A stretch of 36,374 nucleotides of DNA from Firmicutes bacterium HGW-Firmicutes-21 (lineage in GTDB: Bacteria; Bacillota; Clostridia; Oscillospirales; CAG-382). The stretch is taken from the NCBI GenBank assembly GCA_002841455.1, contig PGZT01000015.1, positions 1-36,374 of the forward strand. The letters are read 5' to 3'. The notes beneath the pieces are model-generated. The model saw only the letters and a program-made list of their open reading frames with translations. It was not told where the DNA came from and did not search any database. The stretch's first letter is position 1; each line of letters starts with the position of its first letter. This document shows, piece by piece, positions 8,352 to 15,231 of this stretch. Both the position numbers and the translations under genes were made by a program.

Positions 8352-9611
8352 TTATGTAAGCTCTGCCATTCTTGTCACAGCCACAAAAATGTTGGAGATT
8401 GAGTACCAGGTGGCAAAGTCAACTATTCCGGTTGTGGGCAGCTTGAAAACTCTCTGAAAGGTCTCCACAGCCTCTCTGGTTCTCGGGCCGAACGCACCGT
8501 CCACCGCAAGCCTGCCGATTGCGGGATAATTATTCGCTATCGCATTCAGCTGCTCCTGAATGGTTCTGACCGCAGGACCTGTCGAACCTGTCTGAAGCGC
8601 TGTACCGGGGTAAGACAACGGTACACCGGTGACTCTCTGTGCCTGCATAAGGAAAATGTCCTGCCCGTAATAATTCTTTAAAATATCGATGGAATTGAAC
8701 CCTCTGTCACCAAGAGCTTTTGAACCCCACTGAGAGAGCCAATTTGGGCAGACAGTCCTGACTCCGTCGCAATACTGGGCAAAAAGAGGCTGACGAATGT
8801 TTGGGCGGGTTATAAAGGTTGTAAAGAGGTCATCGACAACCACGGAGATTTCGTCATAGATATTTCGTTGATACACAAACGCCTGATCGAATGCGGTGGA
8901 ATTTGTAATGGTAAAATCAAAACCTCTACCTCTGTACCACTCGGTGTAAATACGGTTAAGGGTAAAGGAAATTATAGCCAATGCATTAGCCCTGATTGTA
9001 GAAACCGGCCAGGTGGAATATATCTCACAGCTGCATACATTTTTTATGTAATCCTTAAAGGGTATCCATAGATTACGGGCGCTGGCATCGGTTGGAACAC
9101 CCTCGTGTACAATGACAAATTCGGGAACAACAGGGTCGGGCAGCACCACAAAGCCTAATGCGGGCGGAAGTGGTTTTACCTCCTCCTCCGGGATTTTCGG
9201 CGGAAAAATACCGTATAAGGTATGAGGTTCAACATAAATATCCTGCACCTGCGGAATTATATTTACGGACGGTCTTAAACGAACATTCTGTATAGCTGTG
9301 CTGTTGGGCAGAATCTGAGCGTTCTCGATTATTACGGGTTCAAAGCCCTCGAAAAATACATTGATATTATACACCGCATATGGCATCGGCTCACCGGGGA
9401 ACATAGAAAATTCAACCGGCGGCGCAGCAAGTTCTACAATCGGTGTCTGTCCGGATGAATCCGTTATCAACTCATCTATAATTTGTTCCTCGCCGTTTGC
9501 TCCGACCGTGGTTATTCTTACGGTTGCACCGTCGGCGGGTCTGCCGACATCGATGGCATATACACCGGTTATAAGACGACCGAGATCCAAAAACTGATTG
9601 TTACCGTTCAC
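8352..9611 (-). CDS. sleC: SleC-like spore cortex-lytic enzyme (SpoIID-type lytic transglycosylase with peptidoglycan-binding domain)
   Basis: A 419-residue protein. I start it at the GTG at 9611 because AAGGAG lies nine bases upstream; the TTG in the ORF track overlaps that site. N-terminal about 130 residues look like a beta-rich pre/pro region. Next is a SpoIID-like domain with IPFKDYIKNVCSCEIYSTWP, where the Glu (residue 196) aligns with the SpoIID catalytic Glu. The C-terminus is a peptidoglycan-binding domain (GSTGPAVRTIQEQLN...VDGAFGPRTREAVETFQ). This order and length match clostridial SleC, a secreted zymogen cut by CspB at germination to degrade spore cortex. Two Csp-like genes diverge next to it, which supports the assignment. 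No classical signal peptide is visible, as expected for SleC packaged into the spore. Confidence 0.85.
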   Translation of the reverse strand: MNGNNQFLDLGRLITGVYAIDVGRPADGATVRITTVGANGEEQIIDELITDSSGQTPIVELAAPPVEFSMFPGEPMPYAVYNINVFFEGFEPVIIENAQILPNSTAIQNVRLRPSVNIIPQVQDIYVEPHTLYGIFPPKIPEEEVKPLPPALGFVVLPDPVVPEFVIVHEGVPTDASARNLWIPFKDYIKNVCSCEIYSTWPVSTIRANALAIISFTLNRIYTEWYRGRGFDFTITNSTAFDQAFVYQRNIYDEISVVVDDLFTTFITRPNIRQPLFAQYCDGVRTVCPNWLSQWGSKALGDRGFNSIDILKNYYGQDIFLMQAQRVTGVPLSYPGTALQTGSTGPAVRTIQEQLNAIANNYPAIGRLAVDGAFGPRTREAVETFQRVFKLPTTGIVDFATWYSISNIFVAVTRMAELT

Positions 9612-9712
9612 ATGGCATTTCTCCTTCAAAAAATGTATATATAGTAATTATATTAAAGGAAACCTCTTTTTGTACATAATATATGTCAATAACGGTTTAT
9701 AAAATAAACAAT

Positions 9713-9741
9713 GCCATTTTTATATGCATCATACATATAAT
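9713..9741 (+). promoter_or_regulatory. Possible sigma-E-type sporulation promoter for the csp genes
   Basis: GCCATTTT (9713-9720) and CATATAAT (9734-9741), 13 bases apart, fit the sigma-E consensus (GTCATATT and CATACAMT) at 6 of 8 and 7 of 8 positions. No sigma-A promoter as good is seen here. Mother-cell expression would suit csp genes. On the minus strand, CATATATT (9678-9685) is a weaker candidate -10 for sleC. Confidence 0.4.
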
Positions 9742-9807
9742 GTATAAACGGAAAACTATGTTCAAAACAAGCGATAAGTTTACCCATTAAGTTATAGGAG
9801 TGGTTCT

Positions 9808-10086
9808 ATGTCATATAAGCAGTTCAGAAAAGAGAGCAGAAGTAAGTTACCCCTATCACCGCCCCCGCCTGTTATACCCTCTTACTGTGGAATATCGATT
9901 AAGCCTACACCGGAGATACTGAACGCTTACATAAATTTATTCGTTTATGTATGGCTAATAAACGGAAGCGCTTTTTGGATGTTTCCAAAAAAAATACATA
10001 AAAACATACTCTGCGGATATATATGGTCGGGTAAGAGCTGGGAATCGGCATGCTTCAGTCATGTTTTAATTGACAGCATTTATTAA
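9808..10086 (+). CDS. Small hypothetical protein upstream of cspB
   Basis: A 92-residue ORF with a plausible ribosome site (TAGGAG before the ATG). It ends 15 bases before the cspB start, so it is probably the first gene of the csp operon. The N-terminus is basic and proline-rich (KLPLSPPPPVIP). The rest is aromatic-rich (NLFVYVWLINGSAFWMFPKKI, then GYIWSGKSW). I recognise no domain. It resembles, in general style, short aromatic-rich proteins of spore-forming clostridia, which is only an impression. A spore or germination accessory role is inferred from position. Confidence 0.5.
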   Translation: MSYKQFRKESRSKLPLSPPPPVIPSYCGISIKPTPEILNAYINLFVYVWLINGSAFWMFPKKIHKNILCGYIWSGKSWESACFSHVLIDSIY

Positions 10087-10101
10087 GGAGGAAACAGCTT
10101 A

Positions 10102-11808
10102 ATGTCCGTCAGAACAAAGCTCGGTTTATTTAACATTGACGAACTGAATTCGGATTTGATAACCGAAAACGGATTGCTTGAGGTTATTGTTAAATATAAC
10201 GGAGATATATTAAGGGTCGGTCCGGAGCTTGATGCGGTAGTGGAAATATTAAACTCCAATTATGCAATAGTCACTATAAATATAAACCGATTAGGTCAAT
10301 TATACGATTATGACGAGGTCGAATACATAGAATTGCCAAAAACACTGACCTTTGTTTTAAGCGAGTCGCTCGGAAGGGCGTGTATTACCCCGGTGCAGAG
10401 CATTGCACGCTTCGGGCTGATGGGTAACGGAACTATCGTCGGGATTATAGATTCCGGTATTGATTATACTCATCCCGATTTTATAAACGAGGACGGAACC
10501 AGCCGTATCCTTTATATATGGGATCAATCCATACCCGGCTCGCCTCCTGCAGGCTTCAGGGGCGGCACCGAGTATAGCAACGAACAGATAAACAACGCTC
10601 TGGCAAGCACAAATCCGTTTTCAGTGGTACCGAGCAGGGATATAGTCGGTCACGGAACAGCGGTAACCGGCATTGCGGCAGGGAACGGAAGACAGAGCCG
10701 CGGCTTGGAGAGAGGAACGGCTCCGCTCGCTTCGATTGTTGCGGTAAAGCTCGGTCAGACGGGAACACAGGCGTTTGCCCGAACCACCGAAATAATGAGA
10801 GCGATAAAATACATCTCCGATGTAGCGGAGGCGATGAATATGCCTGTCGCAATAAATATAAGCTACGGCACAAACGACGGTTCACATTCGGGGGATTCGC
10901 TATTCGAGACCTACATAGATTCAATGGCGGAGCAATGGAAAACGGTTATTGCGGTCGCAACCGGGAACGAGGGTTCATCCGGACATCACTTTTCCGACAC
11001 GGTAACACAGAACGGTATTGTCGAGGTCGATTTTGTAACCCTCGGCTTCACAAACAGGTTCTATATGACGCTGTGGATGAATTTCGTGGACACTCTGCAT
11101 TTTGAGCTTATTTCACCCAGCGGGAGGTCAAGCGGAGAAATAAGACCCGCACAGAGAACCACACGGATAACGCTTGACGGGACATTGATATCGTTTTTTT
11201 ACGGTCAACCCACGCATTATACCTTGGGTCAGGAGCTGTACATAGTTTTCAGAGCTGTTACGGGTAGTATACCACAGGGGATATGGCGGCTTATTGTGAG
11301 AGGTGTAATGGTTGTTGACGGACGGTTTAATATTTGGCTTCCGACTGTTGAGGATGTCAGCAGAGATACCGCCTTCCTGCGGCCGACCGTAACAACCACG
11401 CTTACCCTGCCGTCAACCGCGTTAAATGTAATATCGGTCGGCGGATATGATGCCGCAATAAACAGCAGTGCGGAATTTTCGGGGAGGGGCTATACACGAA
11501 GCAATGTTTATATAAAACCCGATTTGGTAGCTCCTGCGGTCGGCATTCTGTCGACCCGTACAGGGGGCGGATATGATTCGTTTACAGGAACAAGCATGGC
11601 GGCTCCCTTTGTTGCGGGTTCGGCGGCACTAATGATGGAGTGGGGTATAGTCAGAGGAAATGATCCGTTTCTTTATGGTCAACGGGTTAAGGCTTTTTTG
11701 CAAAAAGGCGCAACAAGACAGCCCTTCCTTGTTTACCCTAACCCTGTCTGGGGCTACGGCGCATTATGCCTTAACAGGAGCATGGATTACTTGGTGGAGT
11801 ATACCTAA
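10102..11808 (+). CDS. cspB: CspB-like subtilisin-family germination protease, catalytic triad intact
   Basis: A 568-residue S8 peptidase with AAGGAGG upstream of the ATG. An N-terminal prodomain of about 95 residues precedes the protease. Catalytic residues are all present: D117 in IIDSGIDYTHPDF, H184 in GHGTAVTGIAAG, oxyanion N289 in ATGNEG, and S498 in GTSMAAPFVAG. A roughly 130-residue insertion between Asn and Ser (about 295-430) matches the jellyroll-type insertion known from Csp proteins. There is no export signal. In clostridia CspB cuts the pro region of SleC when germinant is sensed, and sleC is next door here. The pseudoprotease partner follows 14 bases downstream. Confidence 0.85.
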   Translation: MSVRTKLGLFNIDELNSDLITENGLLEVIVKYNGDILRVGPELDAVVEILNSNYAIVTININRLGQLYDYDEVEYIELPKTLTFVLSESLGRACITPVQSIARFGLMGNGTIVGIIDSGIDYTHPDFINEDGTSRILYIWDQSIPGSPPAGFRGGTEYSNEQINNALASTNPFSVVPSRDIVGHGTAVTGIAAGNGRQSRGLERGTAPLASIVAVKLGQTGTQAFARTTEIMRAIKYISDVAEAMNMPVAINISYGTNDGSHSGDSLFETYIDSMAEQWKTVIAVATGNEGSSGHHFSDTVTQNGIVEVDFVTLGFTNRFYMTLWMNFVDTLHFELISPSGRSSGEIRPAQRTTRITLDGTLISFFYGQPTHYTLGQELYIVFRAVTGSIPQGIWRLIVRGVMVVDGRFNIWLPTVEDVSRDTAFLRPTVTTTLTLPSTALNVISVGGYDAAINSSAEFSGRGYTRSNVYIKPDLVAPAVGILSTRTGGGYDSFTGTSMAAPFVAGSAALMMEWGIVRGNDPFLYGQRVKAFLQKGATRQPFLVYPNPVWGYGALCLNRSMDYLVEYT

Positions 11809-11822
11809 GAAAGGATAGCTGT

Positions 11823-13502
11823 ATGAATAGTTTTGATGATATGTATAATTTTATAAATGATCCCGAAACAGTGGATTTTATTATGAGGGACAACGAATAT
11901 TTTAGAGAATTTGTCAGACGGAGAGCGGATATTTTACTTACTCAGAGAATAGCGGGCAGATATATTATCGGATATGTGAGCAGAGCGAATGTCGAATCGT
12001 TGATAAGGGATTTGGGAACGGGTGTTGTAAGTGCAACACCGCTTATTCTCGGACTGCTCGGTCGTGAGAGTCTTGAAGCGGCAGGCATTCTTCAGGTGCA
12101 GCAGCAGCCGTTCCTTGATTTAAGAGGCAGAGGGGTTTTAATAGGGTTGGTAGATACCGGAATAGACTATACAAATGAATCCTTTATATACGAGGACGGT
12201 AGGAGTAAAATTCAATTCCTGTATGACCAGTCAATAATAGGTACTCCGCCGCAGGGCTTTTTTATAGGTACAGATTACACAAATGAGCAGATTAACCAAG
12301 CGCTTGTGTCGGAAAATCCATATGACATCGTTCCGTCAAGGGATTTAGACGGACACGGAACCTTTTTAGCGTCGGTTGCCGCAGGACGGGATATCGGTGA
12401 AAATATAGGAGCGGCTCCGGACGCAGATTTAATAGTTGTAAAACTTAAGACAGCAAGGAACTATATAAGAGAGAGGTTTTTAATTCCACCCGATCAGGTG
12501 AACGCTTTTGAATCAACGGCGGTTATGGTTGGGATCTTGGGGCGTCCCGTTGCCATCTGTATCGGTATCGGCACGAACTCCGGAAGCCATGACGGCTTTA
12601 CTCTCTTTGAGGAATATCTAAGCTCCATTTCCAACCAAACCGGTGTATGCCTGTGTATAGCCGCCGGGAACGAAAGCGAGGCAAGACACCATACACAGGG
12701 GGTTGTTCCGGAAACAGGTGCGTTTTCAACGATTGAAGTCAGAGCGGGAATGAATGCAGGGGATATATATATTAACATTTGGAACACCGAGGCGGACAGA
12801 TTATCTGTTGCCGTCAGATCTCCGACGGGGGAGCTTGTCAGCAGGGTTCCGGCAAGGAGCGGAACTGTACACACACAGAGATTGGTTCTGGAAAGATCAA
12901 CTGTTATTATTGAATATTATTTTCCCGTTGAGGGCAGCGGAGGTCAGGTTACCATAGTTAAAATACTTAACGCCACTCAGGGAATCTGGACGATACAGGT
13001 TTACGGCGACATTATTTTAGACGGTGTGTTCCATTCATGGTTACCTTTAACCGGTTTCGTGTCACCCAATGTGGAATTCCTTGCTCCCACTCCGTATTAT
13101 ACGGTTGTAGTCCCTGGGACGGCGTTGGGAGTAATTACCGTCGGAGCATATAACAGCTTAACAAACACACTTTACTCAAGGTCGTCATGGGGGCCTACAA
13201 GGCTTCCGATGATGTCGCCCGATTTTGTCGCACCGGGAGCGGATGTAATAGGAGTTTATCCGACGGGAATCGGAGCGATGAGCGGAACGGGAGTAGCGGC
13301 AGCCATCGCAACGGGAGCGGGTGCGTTGATGCTGCAATGGGGTGTTGTCGAGGGCAACGATCCTGCGATGAGTACATATCAGATAAGAGCATTTATTATC
13401 AGAGGAGCCACCCGTGCCTCCGGTCTGATTTACCCGAATACACAATGGGGTTACGGAAGGTTGAATCTTATACAATCTTTCAATTTAATGAGGGGGGTAT
13501 AA
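11823..13502 (+). CDS. cspC: CspC-like subtilisin-fold pseudoprotease (catalytic Ser replaced by Gly)
   Basis: A 559-residue paralogue of the upstream Csp. The Asp (D111 in LVDTGIDYTNESF), His (H178 in GHGTFLASVAAG) and oxyanion Asn (N283 in AAGNES) are kept, but the serine motif GTSMAAP reads GTGVAAA, so the nucleophile position is G490 (codon GGA at 13290-13292). Proteolysis by the normal mechanism should be impossible. In Clostridioides difficile, CspC is also a pseudoprotease with Gly at this place and takes part in bile-acid and co-germinant sensing. The same signalling role is a reasonable inference here. The gene runs in an operon with the active Csp; no third (CspA-like) protein is seen. 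Confidence 0.82.
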   Translation: MNSFDDMYNFINDPETVDFIMRDNEYFREFVRRRADILLTQRIAGRYIIGYVSRANVESLIRDLGTGVVSATPLILGLLGRESLEAAGILQVQQQPFLDLRGRGVLIGLVDTGIDYTNESFIYEDGRSKIQFLYDQSIIGTPPQGFFIGTDYTNEQINQALVSENPYDIVPSRDLDGHGTFLASVAAGRDIGENIGAAPDADLIVVKLKTARNYIRERFLIPPDQVNAFESTAVMVGILGRPVAICIGIGTNSGSHDGFTLFEEYLSSISNQTGVCLCIAAGNESEARHHTQGVVPETGAFSTIEVRAGMNAGDIYINIWNTEADRLSVAVRSPTGELVSRVPARSGTVHTQRLVLERSTVIIEYYFPVEGSGGQVTIVKILNATQGIWTIQVYGDIILDGVFHSWLPLTGFVSPNVEFLAPTPYYTVVVPGTALGVITVGAYNSLTNTLYSRSSWGPTRLPMMSPDFVAPGADVIGVYPTGIGAMSGTGVAAAIATGAGALMLQWGVVEGNDPAMSTYQIRAFIIRGATRASGLIYPNTQWGYGRLNLIQSFNLMRGV

Positions 13503-13503
13503 A

Positions 13504-13527
13504 TTTTGAAAGATAAATCTTTCAAAA
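13504..13527 (+). repeat. Palindrome just after cspC, first partial copy of the repeat
   Basis: TTTTGAAAGAT-AA-ATCTTTCAAAA is a perfect inverted repeat with 11-base arms, starting two bases after the cspC stop. The core AAAGATAAATCTTTCA followed by RAAACGGTTTTG recurs in the two full repeats downstream. It could also work as a weak terminator; no T-run follows directly. Confidence 0.7.
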
Positions 13528-13537
13528 ACGGTTTTGC

Positions 13538-13564
13538 ACATTTTATTTATAGTAAATAAAATGT
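13538..13564 (+). repeat. AT-rich hairpin between repeat copies
   Basis: ACATTTTATTTA-TAG-TAAATAAAATGT is a perfect 12-bp hairpin filling the place that holds a different, GC-rich hairpin in the next unit. Confidence 0.7.
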
Positions 13565-13776
13565 ACAATTCCCGCTCACTACTTGAATGTATGGTTAAAA
13601 GTCTTAAAGATAAATCTTTCAGAAACGGTTTTGTGCCTTGGCTGCAAGAAGTGCAGCCATTTGTATTTCATATTACATATAAAACGGCACAATTCCCGCT
13701 CACTACTTGAATGTATGGTCATAAATCTTAAAGATAAATCTTTCAGAAACGGTTTTGTGCCTTAGCTGCAACAAGT
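13565..13776 (+). repeat. Two tandem repeat units, 124-base period, 88-base conserved block
   Basis: Blocks 13565-13652 and 13689-13776 match at 83 of 88 positions. Each begins ACAATTCCCGCTCACTACTT, holds the palindrome AAAGATAAATCTTT and runs on through AACGGTTTTGTGCC. The first unit also contains a perfect hairpin, GGCTGCA-AGAAG-TGCAGCC (13640-13658), enclosed by TTGTGCC...GGCACAA. This fills most of the 333 bases between cspC and the next gene. No gene is called here. All copies can be read as LKDKSF[K/R]NGF, but each frame breaks soon after. Confidence 0.8.
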
Positions 13777-13808
13777 ATGGTTATATATTAGTTATAAAAA
13801 TAAATTTT

Positions 13809-13828
13809 GGCGGAGTATATACTCCGCC
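13809..13828 (-). terminator. Hairpin downstream of the cytochrome-b5-like gene
   Basis: GGCGGAGTATATACTCCGCC is a perfect 20-base palindrome eight bases past the stop of the minus-strand gene. On that strand it is followed by AAAATTTATTTTTAT, an imperfect T-rich tail, so it is probably the terminator. Confidence 0.55.
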
Positions 13829-13835
13829 ATGCTAT

Positions 13836-14318
13836 TTAACTCGGGTCTACCTCAAGTATTCCAACAGCGGGCATATCTTCCACTCGTGGACGACTCGCGT
13901 GACACGCTCTGTATTCAATAGTATTATCCCGTCCTGCTGGGATACCGAAGTGAGTTCCTTCACTCCACAAAGGGCTTCCGCTTACATCATATACAACACC
14001 TTGATACGCAACATAAGTAGGTCTTCCGTCTCTGCCGTCGTTAAAAGCAAGCTCCTCCTGTGTGATTATCCTATCAGGTACTATTGGAGGTTCGGCATTG
14101 CCGTCGATAATCGGCGGTTGCTCGGGTTCTGCATTATTCGACATCTTTGCTTCGTTGATGATAATTACGTTTATCATTTTTTCAAGCATATTTACTTTTT
14201 CGCCGAGACGCTCGATAACTGTTCTGTTGTTAAAATTAGAGCTTAATAATTTTATGTCTTGTTTAATATCCGCAATTATTTTAAGAATAAGGCTCTTTGA
14301 CATATCGTTTTTATCCAT
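13836..14318 (-). CDS. Protein with N-terminal coiled coil and C-terminal cytochrome b5-like heme/steroid-binding domain
   Basis: A 160-residue protein when started at the ATG at 14318 (MDKNDMSKS). The ORF-track start adds an unlikely hydrophobic leader read through the ribosome-site region (GGAGG). Residues about 10-60 are helical, with heptad-like leucine/isoleucine spacing. The C-terminal 75 residues (ITQEELAFNDGRDGRPTYVAYQGVVYDVSGSPLWSEGTHFG) match the short cytochrome-b5-like domain of clostridial proteins, with the 'YVA..G.VYDVS.SPLW..G.HFG' pattern. The family binds heme or a hydrophobic ligand; the ligand here is unknown. A proline-rich linker joins the parts. No membrane anchor is seen. 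Confidence 0.75.
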   Translation of the reverse strand: MDKNDMSKSLILKIIADIKQDIKLLSSNFNNRTVIERLGEKVNMLEKMINVIIINEAKMSNNAEPEQPPIIDGNAEPPIVPDRIITQEELAFNDGRDGRPTYVAYQGVVYDVSGSPLWSEGTHFGIPAGRDNTIEYRACHASRPRVEDMPAVGILEVDPS

Positions 14319-14438
14319 AACAGTAATTATACCTCCGGAAATAATATATAATATACTATATATTATATTCGCTGTTATCAATAAAAATTACCGCAACCGC
14401 AAGGCGGTATCACCTCAGGACTGCGTTAAAAAACGGTA

Positions 14439-15227
14439 TTAACTATAGATTTTTCCTTCGATACGGTTTACAAGCCCTGCGGGGAGCACTTTTGCAAGCA
14501 GAATAAATAACTTATATGTAAGCCCCGCCGTATACAGCACCTTGGGGCGTTTTTTTAAGGCGGCTCTGTAAATTTGTCTTGCTATTATCTCGGGCTGCAT
14601 ACCGCCTTGCTCATCCTTCTCCATACGGGAAACAGCTCTGTCCTGACTCTCGCTATATACGGTCTCTGAAGTGACACTCTTTTTTCGTGCGGCGGTAAAA
14701 CCGCTTCGAACATCTCCGGGCATAACGGCGCTTACTCTTATTCCAAAGGGCCTTACCTCATTCGCAAGCGCAAGAGTAAGCGAATTTAACGCACTCTTGG
14801 TGCAGGAATAAAAAGCCTGATAGGGGAGCGGTAAAACCGCAGCGACAGAGCTTACATTCACGATACAACCACCTCCGGCTGCACGCATATGGGGCAAAAC
14901 ATACTTTATACAAGTAAATGTGCCGAAAAAGTTTACCTCAAAAAGCCGCTTTGCGTCGTTGACATCAGTCGTTTCCACAGCGCCGGAAATTCCGTACCCT
15001 GCATTATTTACAAGCACGGAGATTCTCCCCTCGGCGGAGATTACTGTATCAATCGCCGATTTGACCGATTCCTCGTCGGAAATATCGGTATGAATATGAA
15101 TAATTCGGTTCTCGGCAGGTCGGCTGCGGCTAAGTGAATAAACAGTATAGCCGTTATCGGCAAACAATACCGCCGTACAAAGCCCGATACCGCTGCTTGC
15201 ACCGGTTATAACAACAACCTTCTTCAT
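14439..15227 (-). CDS. Short-chain dehydrogenase/reductase; candidate 3-ketosphinganine-type reductase
   Basis: A 262-residue classical SDR. The Rossmann motif is TGASSGIG at the N-terminus, NNAGYGISG follows near residue 80, and the catalytic Ser with YxxxK is visible in VSSVAAVLPLPYQAFYSCTKSAL. I use the ATG at 15227, four bases after the stop of the upstream PLP enzyme, which suggests translational coupling; a TTG six codons earlier is possible. SDRs reduce carbonyls with NAD(P)H. The partner gene makes a beta-keto amine, so reduction of that ketone is the natural guess, as in sphingoid-base synthesis. The specificity is inference from the gene pair. Confidence 0.8.
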   Translation of the reverse strand: MKKVVVITGASSGIGLCTAVLFADNGYTVYSLSRSRPAENRIIHIHTDISDEESVKSAIDTVISAEGRISVLVNNAGYGISGAVETTDVNDAKRLFEVNFFGTFTCIKYVLPHMRAAGGGCIVNVSSVAAVLPLPYQAFYSCTKSALNSLTLALANEVRPFGIRVSAVMPGDVRSGFTAARKKSVTSETVYSESQDRAVSRMEKDEQGGMQPEIIARQIYRAALKKRPKVLYTAGLTYKLFILLAKVLPAGLVNRIEGKIYS

Positions 15228-15231
15228 AATC

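Noticed and set aside
13653-13664. GCAGCCATTTGT at 13653 as a further copy of the rpoZ-type leader
   Set aside because: The 12-base match to 23518-23529 is expected by chance in a window this size, the closing arm and complementary strand are absent, and no gene start follows on that strand.
13504-13776. CRISPR array
   Set aside because: The repeats are long (88 bases), only two to three in number, with 97 and 124-base spacing and hairpin-filled gaps rather than short repeats with unique spacers. No cas gene is seen.
13755-14246. 163-codon plus-strand ORF
   Set aside because: It is antisense to the cytochrome-b5-like gene, has no ribosome site and no recognisable domain; a shadow frame.
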